From the NCBI RefSeq assembly GCF_033439725.1, contig NW_026944383.1:6634001-6698000 (forward strand): a DNA stretch of 64,000 bases, read 5' to 3'. The notes beneath the pieces are model-generated. The model did not search any database, was not told the origin of the DNA, and saw only the letters and a program-made list of their open reading frames with translations. The DNA is from Neurospora tetraspora (taxonomy: Eukaryota > Ascomycota > Sordariomycetes > Sordariales > Sordariaceae). The translations under genes were made by a program, and so were the position numbers. Of this stretch, positions 25,701 through 37,561 are shown piece after piece. Every line of letters begins with the position of its first letter. The first letter of the stretch is position 1.

Positions 25701-27567
25701 CTTGCAGCTTCGCAGCTCTCATCACCACCATTCACAACCTCAAGGGTTTGCACATGAGGTGCGCCAAACACAACAATCCTTTGAGGATTGTAAATGCAGT
25801 CCCGGCTGCACGACCCCGCGCGCATCGGCGGCGTCGGCGGCTGTTTTGCCAACAGGAGACGGGTATTCCCACATCCTTGAAATGGTTGCCGAGTCGAGCG
25901 GGCGCCGTGGTGGTTGCCCTCCAAGACATGGCGAAAAGTCATGCGGCCTGCGCCTCTAGTAGCGTTAGCTGCAGAGATGATACCGGTAGTACTACTACGC
26001 AGGCAGGCTGTATGTAACTACCATCTAGCGTCGGCGTTTCTGCATCTTGAAAAAAATTGATGGGCGGTTTGAGACTTGGCCAAAGAAGACCTAACGATGG
26101 CCGTCGCGATCGATGGTGTTTATCGACAAGCTGAGAGAGAAAAACAAGAAACTGGAGAGTTGCTGGCCCAGCTGCCTATCCTTACACCGATACACTTTAG
26201 CGAAGGAGTATAAGAGACGGGAAGTTCTTTAAACGAACACCACAACTTTTACGGTGTACCAATAACCCCTTAAAGACAGACATGTGAGGCGGCCCAAAAA
26301 CTTAAGACATGGCTGCAGGGTCTCCAAACGGCCAAGGACCCCAAGGAGAGAGAGAGGGTTGAGGTTGGAAAAGGGCGAAAAAGAAGCGAAAAAAGGAGTC
26401 AGGTTGTCAACAAGCTGGTGAACCTTCACGGTCGTGACGGTCTCATGGCTCCCCTAAACTCCACTGTACAACAGCCCTGGACCACGCATCAGTGGGCAAC
26501 CCATGACATTTCCCCTACCGTTCCATTCCCCTATGGGGACCCTGTGGACATTCCCCCTTCACCAGAGTTTCTCTCCTCTCCATCACCGTTGCATCCGGCC
26601 TATCCTTGCCCGTGGTTGCAGCAGAGCCGGCCAGGCTTTGGTGGGTGAGGAGAGGGGACGCCTTCAACCATTAATACATGCCATTGGCGCTCTGCTTGCA
26701 TGTCTCGCGGACTCCGCTTGCGCGAGCTGTTTATCTTTTTTTCTCTGTTTCGTCGTTGCTCTTGCAGCTTCGTTCCTTTCGTTGATTCGGTTTCCGTGTC
26801 TAACCAACCAGTGTTCTGATATGTGATGCAGTGGGCCAGCTTGCTCTGTAACCTGCTGCTGTCCACTTAATTCCTTGTGTTGCCATAGAGCTGAGTGTAA
26901 GCCGCGAGAATATCAAGTCTTGTCGCCACATACCAGCCGTTGTCAACTCCAAAAGTGTCAAACCTACACGACCAGGACCTACCCAGATACTCGACCCCCC
27001 CTCCTCATCCAGCAACAGGCTGTCAGCCTGCACAGGAGTACAAACACCAAGTAGTGGTCTGCTCCCCCGCAGCCACCAGAGAGAGCTCGAGCGGCAAAGC
27101 AGTGAGCAGCACACCTTCTGTACTGCCTACTCGGGTCCGACCTCCGATTTGCAGGACCCCGGCGCACGGCTCGAACTGCCCAAGACATCCCCCTCATCGA
27201 ATCCCCGACAACCTACCGATAGCTACCCCCAACCTAGTCGACCACTAGGGGTTCAGAAGGAGGAAGAAGGAGCCGCATTGCTGGCCATGTGGAAGGCTCA
27301 ACGGTGAAACGTGGTAAAAGAAGGGCGAAACTAGGTGTTCCCCGGGATTATCCAAGCAGGCGCAACACCAAGAGTGGAAGATATACGACTCAGTATTGCG
27401 TTTCGGTTACACTTGGCTGGTACCAGATGGCTCGGGAGGGACTCCGATAGCCCATATACCAACATTACCAATCCGATTCTTCCGCCTTCTCGACAGCGCC
27501 AACATCACTTTCCTTCCGAGGTCATTCGCAAACCAAAGGTGTTGTAAAGTAAAGCGGCGCAGACGAG

Positions 27568-30434
27568 ATGCCGAGCATATGGAAGTCGGGCTCAAACGCT
27601 GGCCGAGTTAAGGCTGGCAGCAAGTCCATCCGAGGGACGATATCGGGACCGATACCAATACCGAACGCCCTAGACGACGACAACGAATTCCCCGTTCGAT
27701 CTTTGGGCGCAATCAGGTCCACAAAAGCCGAAGACAAGTTTAGTGGTGTCCAGAGACCAGGGACTGGTGGAATTGCAAGCCCAACAGCATCAGCACCAGC
27801 AGCAGTTGAGGCGGCCGAAGGAGGAGCGCTGAAGGAACAGCTCTTCGATAATAGGCATCATGATGATAGTAGCGACAGCGACAGAGAGAGAAGCCAAGGT
27901 TCGAGGCAGGGAATCAACTCAGCAACTGCCGAGGTTCCAGGGGAGAACATGGGCGGAGATGGAGTTTCCCAACCGGTCTTCCAAAGACCAAAAGCGCCAT
28001 CAGACCCTCCACCACTGTTGCCACCTAACTCTGCGGGTGCTGCATCTTCATCTACTGAAAGACAACGGACGCCGCAGAGAACCTCCCCACCACAGACGTC
28101 ATCGCCACTGAGAACGACGCCGGTGAGGGTTAGGACGACACCGACAACGGGACGGATCACGAACCCCCCTCAGAGCACTGTCCTGCGATATTCGACCATC
28201 AGCGATACTCCGAGTGGGCAGACGAATAACAGCAAGGGGCAACCACAAAGGAAGCAGTCCACGCTGCGCTCGGCACTGGGTAAATTATTTGGACGAGGAA
28301 AGAAGAAGAATGGATTGGTGGCTGGAGAGCAGAGGAGTCCTCCTAATTCGGGACGCGAGTCTGTCCTTATGGAGTCTTCTCAGCACAAGAGTGTTAGTGT
28401 CATCAATCTTTTCGTGACTTCAAGTGGTACTGACAGGCTGTTAAACAGGACCCAAGTGCGCTTCATCGGACGACGGAAATGTCGCCCAAGCGATCTGCCT
28501 CGCTTCCCATCAGTGAGCTTGACAGGCCACTTCGTTCGCATTCCATCGGGCCAGACGACATCCGGGCTATCGAAAGTGCTCGGAACTCGTTGCAGGCCGA
28601 TATTGGCGGAAACTCGGGATCTATTGCACGGCGACGTGCTGCAGCGGCAAATGCGAATGAGCGCCGGTTCCTGTTTGTGCCGCGCTTTCCTGAAGCCGAA
28701 CCAGGTGCCGGTCTATCACCACGGCCTACCAGTAGCCATGGGCGCGGAAGCCGACTGTTTGCTGGGGTATCACGCGGCGAGCATGACGACCCAAGTGAAA
28801 TTGGGCGCGCCATCACCAGCGATAGCGGTATGCGACGCCGATCACGGAGCCTTTCTGGATTGCCGGATATCTTGGGTACGGGAATTGGTCGGGCGCCGGA
28901 GCGCCGCCGCAGCGACGAAATTCGATACTGGCGTGAGTCCTACAATGCGGGATTGCTCTCGACATTATCATCGGATGCGCACGTCAATGCCGATATTGAC
29001 AACGACGGTGTAGCAGATCTCAGCGTTCCCGCAAGCCCCGCAGTCGAGGGACCACCGGATACGCCTCCGCAGCCGTTCAACTTTGGATCGATATCGAAGC
29101 AGATGGTGGGAATGAAGATCACTCAAGCGGCAAGCATCGACACCCGTATCGGGACCCTCGAGACGCGGACCGGAAAGTTGGAGCGGGTTGTCGACCAGCT
29201 TTGTCACGTAGTTCCCGGGTTCAGGGGCCCGCTGAGCGATATCTCGGCGGTCGGAGGAGGAAGAGGTACTGGAGGACCGGGGACCATCAGAACCGTCTCT
29301 GACGGCCGGCCTTCCTTCACATACACGGCTGCCTCGCCGCCGCCCCCTCCGATTTCCCCCGTCTCACCTCGTCAAGGACAGCAACCAGCTCATTCCCGGT
29401 CCGACATCAGCCGCTCCCCGCGCGCCAGCAGCGAGCGACAGTCGATGGATTCAGACACACACTCGCAGATATCGTTCGGCGAAGCCCAGACCTTCATCGA
29501 CTCTCTCCACCCGCCCTCTTCATCAGCCACCCAGGCACAATCCTTGACCACCGCTACCACGCCCACCACAGCAGCGACGCTCAGCCTTCCACCTCACCCA
29601 GAGCACCCCAACGACACAGACCGGGACCGGCCAACTTCCAACTCCACCGTCCGCGGCGTCGCCAGCATGCCTTCCTTGCACGAAAACACCACGACGGCCT
29701 CCATCAGCGAGTACTCCTCCACCAACGCCCACAACCCGACCTACTACAACCAGTACCACGCCCTCCTCGGCCAGCTAGAAGCGGAGCGGCAGGCCCGCCA
29801 AGCGCTCGAGGGACAGGTGAAGAAGTTGTCGGACCGCTTGAACGCACTGTCGAGTACCATGTATGCTTTGGTGAGGGATAGCGGGTCGTGGGGGGCACCT
29901 GATCCTTCCAGTCCCCGGTCGGCTATAAGTGGAGGAGGAAGAGGCAGAGGACATCCACCATCGCACATCCCGAGTGTTTTCGAGTATGATAATGATGACG
30001 ACGATCACCATCATCATGGGCAGGGAGACGATGACGACGACGAGGAGGAGGATATCGAGGAGGAGGATATCGACGACAATGTTGGTCCAGCTGTGAGACA
30101 CGGACATCACAGTGTTGGAGTCGTTTCTAGAGCGAAGTTGGCTTTGGTCGCGAAACCTACCTCTAGAGGTAGCGGCGGCGGTCGTGGTCAGGAAGACGAC
30201 GAGGCGGAAGACTTCCAGACGCCGAGAGAAGAGTTCCAAACGCCGATGACGCCGACGCCGGTTTACACTTATGGGGCTTTCAGCCCTGATATGATTGAGG
30301 TTGAGAGTGGTGGTGATGAGGCGGAGTCTGGCGGGGACTCGTCTGATGCCAGGGCGGAGAAGAAGCAGAAGAAGCCCCAGCCGGCGGCTCGGACGTTGAG
30401 TTTGAGTCAGTTGACGATGGGCAAGAGGATCTGA
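27568..30434 (+). CDS. Large low-complexity fungal protein of unknown function
   Basis: Two exons, 27568-28392 and 28449-30434 (56-nt intron), 936 aa. The splice is supported because the exon 1 frame and the exon 2 frame (which overlaps the exon 1 frame in another register) join at an in-phase GT-AG pair. Most of the protein is disordered (S, P, T, G-rich). Visible blocks: a short basic motif QSTLRSALGKLFGRGKKK at about 228-245; PKRSASLPISELDRPLRSHSIGPDD just after the splice; RYWRESYNAGLLSTL; SKQMVGMKITQAASIDTRIG followed by a short heptad-like stretch; a second predicted coiled coil near YHALLGQLEAERQARQALEG; a very acidic D/E/H tract; and the C-terminal tail ARTLSLSQLTMGKRI. The motifs look conserved in filamentous ascomycetes, but I know no function. 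A scaffold or cortical role is conceivable from the layout of disorder plus coiled coil; that is speculation. Confidence 0.85.
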
Positions 30435-31740
30435 TTGAGCGGGGGTGAATCTCCATTCTTGCCTTCCCTCACTGCAATTGTCCCGCCACGTCTGTTTCTT
30501 GTGTCAACGGGGAAGGTGCGGGCGGAAATATTGTCTGTCCGGCATGAACGAAGAAGGAAGTTCACCAGCAGCAAGATCGTTCCTGCCTGGTCAGGGTCTT
30601 TTGACGTCACGCATGTTACACTTCTCGGTCACGGAACTCAAAGACGACTCACTCGGCCGAATCGGGTATCACGAATCGATTCAGTCAGTAGTCAGTGAGT
30701 GAGTCGCTGTGCGGACTCCCGGACTGGCAACAAACAGATACAACACACATGACTAAGGAATGAGACGAAACCGTATCACCTACCTACTCACCCTCTACCT
30801 ACCTCAACCTGCCGAGTACACCTTTCTCGCACATACCCACCACCTCTAGCCTTCTATGTACCGCTTTTATCCCAGGGCCACAATACGAAGAATCTCACGT
30901 TATCATACGTTTTATCACATCAGAAAGGACGACCAGTTCGTCTTTCAGTTTTCATCGAAAGTATCTTCACTTCGCGCGCGCGCATCCAGCATGCGCATGA
31001 ACTTCAAATCTCTCTTCAACATTTCACCCATACATACTCTATTTGTGCTCGACACTCTACCTCCAGTTGATATTTTTGTCTCATTGATGGAGCGGCATAG
31101 CCTTGATTTTTACGTTGTTACGTGTACGATTATTATATTGCAGATGCGGACACATCATGATAGGATACCCTTTGTGGTAGTGGTGTAGTTGGATTCCGTT
31201 GCTTTCGATTGCGGTTTTGCATATATCGTTGAGGTGTTATTGGGATTATTTTGTTTTCATGGGAATGGACTTTTTGATACTGTTTTGTTCAGCGCTTTGA
31301 TTCAACCTCTCTTATCGTCCTCTGTTGTAATATTTAAATTAAAATTTTTTTTTTTTTTTTTTTTTTGGCATTATTTAGCACTTGGCATCTTTTCTTGGGT
31401 GGGTTGGCAAATTTGAATTTGACACAGCTTTGAACTTGACGTATTTTCATGGACTATTTGCCTGCACTAAGTGAAATCAAGTTGCCAGTGGAAAAGGAGC
31501 AGACGAAGAATGCATACATGTACATGGCAAGCAGTGAACAGAAAGAGGCAGAAGGCAATGTAATCAATGGGAATGGTATATCGTACAAGAAACAATTGCC
31601 CCCTCGAGGCGTATATGTTCGACTTGACCCAAAATAACCCAACCCAAAACGCCGTTGTATAACCCGCCAAAGCCAAGCATAACATCTCTGTACTTTGTCG
31701 ACTTTCTCTCCCGGTTTCCCCTGTTCTCTTTGACTGTCCT
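30435..31740. other. Convergent intergenic region with poly-T
   Basis: Holds the 3' regions of two converging genes, the unknown protein on the left and the kinase on the right. It becomes T-rich toward the middle and includes a poly-T run at 31345. No supported gene. Confidence 0.6.
31345..31366. repeat. Poly-T tract of about 22
   Basis: Uninterrupted run of thymines between two convergent genes. In the minus-strand orientation it is a poly-A. No retroposon body or target duplication is evident next to it. Confidence 0.85.
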
Positions 31741-33109
31741 CTAAGCGGTATCTTCAGGCAACTCCTCCACTACCCTCTCTACCAGCTCGATCAGCTCATC
31801 AATATCCGGTCTCTCTGCGGGTTCAACCCTCAAGCACCTCCTCACCACATCCCTTATCGGCTCGCTGATATAGTTCTCGTCGTCCTTGTTGGTTGCCGTA
31901 TTATCACCACCTGCACCACCTCCCGCGCCCGCCTTACCCTTGCCCTTGGTCTGCCCAGGCCCCTCGTCAGGGAACCTCCAGTCACCGCTCAGCACACAGA
32001 TGCTCAAGCTGCCACCGGTCTCGTCACTGCGCATCTCAAAGGGCGACTTGCCGACCAGACAGGCGTAGAGGGTGCAGCCGAGCGACCAGATGTCCACCTT
32101 GGTGTCGATAACGGTCCCGGTCTTGACATCGAAGAGTTCGGGAGCACGGTAAGGCATGGTGGAGTGTTCGGCTGCTGTGTCCTGGGTGGCTATGGCGAGG
32201 GAACGGGATGTGATAGGGAGGGGAGAGACGGCGATGGAGCCGAGGTCCATCAGGATTGGGTCGCGGCCGGAGTCGGAGATCATGATGTTGCCTGTAAAAA
32301 GGAGTCAGTGATGATATGGACGGATGAAAAAGGTGGTGCTGAAAGCGTACCGGGCTTGATATCCCTATGCGCATAACTCCTCGTCTCGTTCGCGCCAGGC
32401 AAGCGCCCCTCTTCCTCGATCAGCGGAACTTGCTGCTCCGTCTCATCATCCTCATCCGCACCTCCCACTGCCGTCTGCCTCGTCTTTGATTTCCTTTTCC
32501 CTGCTCCCGGCACTTCCATTGCCTCCCCGCTTGTGTCCCCTCCGCCACCTTTGTACTTATGCATCCCTCTTAACGCCTTGCACACCCCCAGGAAAAGCAT
32601 CATGAGCTTCTTCTCCGGGAAGCGTGTGTGGTTCACCAAGTTCGCATTGATCATATCCTGCAAGTTGCCGCGTCTGTAGTACGGCAACAGGACGTAGACG
32701 GTCTTGTCCTGCCCTTCGCTGCCGCGTTCCGTGGCGATGCTGTAGTCGACATGGTGGATGATTCCCGGCGTGTTGCCAAAGAGCTTGTAGGCTTCTACTT
32801 CGTGCATAGCTTGGGCGACGGATTCTTGACCGAACGGGCATCGGATCTTTTTGAGGGCGAGCAGGTCGTTTGTGAATGTGTCTTGGACGAGGTAGACGTA
32901 GGAGAAGCCGCCCTGGATGAGACAAGTTGTTAATACAGCTCGAAGCAAGGGAAAAGCAACAGAGATGGGAAGAGATGGGAGAGGTATACTTCGCCTAGTA
33001 AGCGCAAGATCTTGAAACTCCTATTGTTGATCTTGAGCGTGGGCGAGCCGGGAAAGCAGACCATGCAATTGCCCAGCCAGTCTATAAGATCTGAAATTAC
33101 TTGCGCCAT
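31741..33109 (-). CDS. env7: STK16/Env7-like membrane-associated serine/threonine kinase
   Basis: Three exons on the minus strand: 33109-32990, 32912-32351 and 32291-31741; 410 aa. Kinase motifs: glycine loop GEGGFSYVYLV (split by intron 1 after GE), ATP lysine Lys61 in LALKK, catalytic HRD at 222-224 in YAHRDIKPGN (split by intron 2), metal-binding Asp243 in LMDLGS (the DLGS form typical of STK16), then YRAPELF and DIWSLGCTLYA. The family is NAK/STK16; yeast Env7 is a palmitoylated vacuolar-membrane kinase that controls fusion, and human STK16 acts at the Golgi. Cys15 and Cys18 in the N-terminal tail (NCMVC) are candidate lipidation sites. The protein is about 100 aa longer than human STK16 because of a low-complexity insert (about 150-218, KR-, acidic- and Gly-rich) just before HRD and a Gly-rich loop near the C-terminus. 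Confidence 0.93.
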
Positions 33110-35499
33110 GGTGGGCTACTCGTGGGAATGGGCTATGTCTGAGTTATTGTGGTGATGCGTTGGCGGAATCGTTGTCGAGTTTCTCGAACTGCTTTGCGAG
33201 TAACCACCTGTACGATTCTGCTTTGGTGACGGAGAGCGATATGTAGGCGTGTTCAGCTTCGCGATGTCATCCGCTTGTTTGGTCGCGCTGCGCTTGGGTA
33301 TAGTTGTTTGAGATCGAGTGGTTAAGCCCAATTGGCCGTCGCCTTGGGAATGGCTTCCTCTTTGTGATGACGACACTAATCGATGTTTGCGCCCAGTATC
33401 GTGGAGAGGCAAGTCTCGAAAGTTTGTCGTATGGTATGTGTTCCAAGATGTTGTCTAAAGTTAAAACGTATGCGAATGTCAGATGCGATTGACGCTCAGG
33501 GAAGGTACCTGTCAATCAACTCATCCAAAGCTACCACAGCCATGATTGAAGGTGGCCGGATCTAGCCCGCGATGTCCACTGCCAAGAACCCTGAGCTGAT
33601 TGGCCTGTTAGTACGGCTCCTGCGATTGCTGTTATAGCCCGCCATTATGAAGCTCAGGAATGTCTTCCAGCTTTCTGATAAAGTCTAGTAAACTCTGGCT
33701 CAAGTGGGAGAGTTAGCTTTGGCTCTTGAGGGCTTTTTTGAGAGTTTAATTCCCGATTTACAATTTAAATTAGAGCACAACCCTGACTTGTTGAAGCTGC
33801 GCACTAACAGATTCGAGGTTCTTGTTATAGGATTGCTCCGACGAAACAAGTCAGCTTCCGCGCCACAGCAACTGGAGCCCCCCTTGCGCTGAGCTTCCGG
33901 GGGCCCGGGCACCACATCGTCCGGTCCGCAGCGCCTCCACTCTCCCAGGAACCTCAACGGCCCCGGAACCCCGAAATAGAAGATAGCATCGTGGCTCTTC
34001 TCACTCCGGATTGCTGACGATTACTTCAATCCGCCAATATCCATTTTGCAATGCTCATTGCCTTACCACGGGGAAGTTGCGGACAACGATGGCATCCTGT
34101 GGTCATTCTTCTGCAATTGCGAGTGACATCCTACCACAACCCACTCACCCCCGGGCCAGCAGTCGTTTGTTTGACTGCTCCTTCCCAGTCTGACTGGCCT
34201 ACGTGACTGCTCAACATCCACTCATCGAGGCAGTGGCCGTGGGCATGGCGAGCAGCTCTTGCCCTTTGGTCTTTTGACGGGGAAAATTATTTTCACCCCA
34301 ATCGACACTGGTCACTCTGAGAGTCGGGTCTGGGTCAACCCGTTCGCATCCGTTGTTACTCGGCGCGCGCTTCAAATCTCTCCGGTCAATGACCGCCAGC
34401 CATCTTCCGCCAGCATCTTCCGCCAAAACGTCTTGTTCTCTGCCTCCGGTTTATCCATTGCCTTAACCTTAACCGTCCGTTAATATGCTTTCTTCAAGGC
34501 CTCATATATCCTGGCTATCGGATTTTATCTCATGGGAGGACGGAGCCACCCATGGCTCACATCACAACGATGACTTCGTCTACACCATGTGTATGCGTAC
34601 GAAGTGATTTCTGTGGGTGAGCGACCAATTCGAAAAAACGGAGATACGATACTACGCCCGAAGAGGCCGTTGTTTTTCACGGATCAACGTCACTGTGGGA
34701 CATACGAGGGAGGCGTTTAGGTCATGGCGAACAGCCTCAAAGTCATACTTAGGTTCTTGGACTCTTGCCTTCTTGTTTTCTATCCAAGATCAGACACGTA
34801 CTCCATCAGCCAAAGGACGGCCGCATCAAGAGTTACAGGAGATGCGCTGTGCCGTAAATCAAAGACATCTTGAAGCATGTCGTGAACAGTTGAGGTGGAG
34901 AGATGCGGCTCTTGGCAGAGACGAAGAAGAGCACATGTAAGTAATTGCATTACACGGTAGTTGAGTCAGATTAGACTGACAACACACTCTAGGATGTTCT
35001 CATCAGAGGCTCAAGGTTGCTAGCGAACAGTTAACATGGCCACCGGCGTCTGAGAAACGTAGTGGAAGAGTGTCAACGTGAACAGCCATGACCACCTTCC
35101 CGCATGGGAATCTCCAACCTCCTCGATATAAACACCAACCGACTTGGTGTACGACAAACATCCGCTGTGAACGCCTGGTATCACGAGGATGCCTGTGGAA
35201 GCTTGCATGGTGCGACTTCTTAGGGGCAAACACATACGTCGGCATTCTGGGCTTGAACGGCAGTGTTTCTGACATCAAGAGACTGGACGTTACGCTGGAT
35301 CAAGAGAATATCCACCTCCGAACAAAGACGATCCCGAAATATATAACAGTCAAGCTTTCACACCTCATACCCAGGCCTATTCAAACCCCCAAGCCAGATC
35401 TTTTCTGAACACTTCGTTTTGTCAGCAACACGGATCAGTTACCTTGAGATCCTCACAGGGGCGTGTTGTACACCAAATCAAGAGTCTCATATCGCCACA
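33110..35499. other. Gene-free stretch between kinase and DUF3176 pair
   Basis: About 2.4 kb with no supported gene. The kinase promoter is at the left and that of the DUF3176 copies at the right. A small A+T-rich patch (about 33720-33780) abuts a strongly GC-rich patch (about 33880-33970). Small frames here lack domain signals and mostly open with non-ATG codons. Confidence 0.5.
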
Positions 35500-37541
35500 A
35501 TGCCACAATCTCTACCTTCTCTTCAGGGTGACTTCAAGAGGCCACGGAAAGCTAGGACTGTTGCTTCACATCCAACTCTGGGCAACAGTACTGACTCTCT
35601 TCATTGCAAAACGGCCAAAGAAGAGTCTGAACAAGCCGACTCGCTCAATTACGAGGTGGGGGTTGGCAGCAAGGGCGAATGCTCTGCCCAGGAAATCACT
35701 ACTGGTCAACCAGGAAGGACTGAGCGGTGGCCCCTTGGCGGCTGGGTCTCTGAGATTGTGACCATCATAGTGTCTGCAGGAGTTGCCGCTACGATACCCG
35801 TTGTTCTCGGCATCTATAATCACCGCCCCATCCCGCAATTCACTGGGGCCATATCGATTAATGCAGTCATTGCCGTCCTCTCTACCGTCGCAAAGTCCAG
35901 TCTGTTGTACGCCATTTCTGCCGCTCTTGGACAGGCCAAATGGGACTGGTACTGCCACGCTCAAAAGTCCAAGAGGCTCAACGAGATGGAGACATTCGAC
36001 CAAGCCAGTAGAGGACCACTCGGCGCCGCCAAGGTTCTGCTCAGCCGACATACAGCCCTGTCGCCGACCTCTGTAGGCGCACTTGTCGTCATTCTCTGTC
36101 TTCTTGTCGACCCTTTCACTCAACAGGTCGTGGGCTGGGCCGAAAGGCAGGTCCTGGTGCCGTCCGAGGAAGTGTGGACACCTAAAGCAACTGTTCCCTA
36201 TTTTTGCCCATCGTGGTACGGCGTCGAGCCAAACGAGTGTAAATCCAGGTTTTCTGACGCTGTCAGTGCTGGTATCTGGGTTGAGCCTGAGGTATACAAA
36301 TTCGACGCTCATTGCCCTACCGGCGATTGCGAATGGGAACCATTCGAAACGATTGAATTCTGCGTGGATAATGGGATTGTCGAGCCTTCGACCGCAAACT
36401 GCGATATCTCTTTCAATCAGACACATTTCGATCAAGGCTATAACATTTACAATGGAACTCAAGGAGAGGCCAGTATGGCGTGGTCTAAGCCTTGCGATTT
36501 ATTCCCAGGTGTCTGGAATTACTCCGAGCCAGAGAGGTTTGAGTATTGGGGCAGTGACTGGGGCTCCACGTTTAACAACATAGGATCAGTCAAGGCGGTT
36601 CAGAGTAGCTTCAGGATGGACCCCTATAACTTGACCTATTACAACTCAACTCCGGTGCCATACCTGTTCGTTAGGTTCCCAGCCGAGATTATCACATGGC
36701 TGCCAAACTCGTACTTAACAACTGACGGGTTAGCAAACGCGGACGTGAACAATGTATCTGATGTTCATATACCAAGCCCACATTGGTGATGGCTCATACA
36801 CGCTTCGCCCTGGAGACATTCGAGGGAGGGGCTTTCACTCGGATTCCAGAAACTCTACGGCCAGAGATCACGGAGTGGTCAGCGCTATCTCTTTGCAAGG
36901 TTGAGAGAAAGATGTCTGTCAAGAATGGGACGCTCCATTCGTCAACCATTACATCCACGCGCCTTCAACAGTCAAACCCTTTACTCCCGGAAGCCTTGAA
37001 CGTGGATTGTTGGGGTCCAGAGAACGTGAACCTAAGTAGCCCATCAATGGCGTGGCTTTCCGTACCTCCTCCACCACTCTCAGATCTACATCGATCCCCT
37101 TACAGGGCGGATCCCTCGACAGGCGCCTTCTGCTTGTTCAACGGGTACATCGTGGACTACGAACTCTATCAAAGAATTGCGTTTGTGTTGCGCTGGACCA
37201 TAAGATATAACGCAACGGGACAACACGCTGACGACCGTCTTGTCTACGATCACTGGGAACGAGACAATGGTGGCGGAAGCACTCACTTCATCGAGTTCTC
37301 TGATGTTCCTGATCGCATCAGTAAGCGAGGGCTGGGCTCCGTCATGACCTCCATCACCGCTGCGCTCAACAACCTCACTTTGGCAACGAGCGACAACCGA
37401 GCGACAGGCAGTTACGTCGTGCGCGAACGAATCTTGGAAGTGCGCTGGCCATGGTTGGCACCACTCTTTCTGGTGGAGCTCCGGTTACTACACTTTTGGC
37501 TGGCTACTACGCTAAGCTCTTGCGTTGGAGACCTTGTTTAA
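35500..37541 (+). pseudogene. DUF3176 membrane protein, broken upstream tandem copy
   Basis: The frame from ATG 35500 encodes 429 residues and stops at 36789, but the homology to the next gene runs on in another frame to 37541 (VMAHTRFAL through WPWLAPLF). The shared segments are WVSEIVTIIVSAG/VVLGIY (TM1), INAVIAVLSTVAKSSLLYAI (TM2), MASRGPLGA-like QASRGPLGA, VGALVVILCLLVDPFTQQVV (TM3), then a Cys- and N-glycosylation-rich outer region. The frame change sits near 36780, between HIPSPH and VMAHTR, in a place where the intact paralogue is continuous. I see no convincing intron there. A second disruption is suggested near 37.49 kb, where the last membrane helix and tail lose their similarity. 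DUF3176 proteins are fungal multi-pass membrane proteins of unknown role. A sequencing error, or a real truncated 429-aa product, are alternatives. Confidence 0.7.
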
Positions 37542-37561
37542 CGTCATTCAAGACTTCGAAG

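Larger units (their letters stand above)
21518..27567. other. Long gene-free stretch, 6 kb
   Basis: No frame here can be supported as a gene. The longest, about 212 codons on the minus strand near 22545-23183, is an artefact partly driven by the (ACG)n repeat, which reads as a serine run. The stretch contains a 20-base poly-G (22074), an (ACG)n tract (22691) and A-rich/C-rich segments. The last 1 kb before 27568 is C/A-rich and is probably promoter and leader of the next gene. An unannotated non-coding transcript is possible but nothing in the sequence proves it. Confidence 0.5.

Noticed and set aside
31345-31366. Poly-T as the tail of a retroposed copy
   Set aside because: No gene-like body next to it and no flanking target duplications. 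It is more likely a slippage tract in a convergent 3' region.
36740-36870. A normal intron explaining the frame change in the first DUF3176 copy
   Set aside because: Any GT-AG pair here would remove the conserved MAHTR region, and I see no CTRAC-like branch site. The paralogue is continuous across it.
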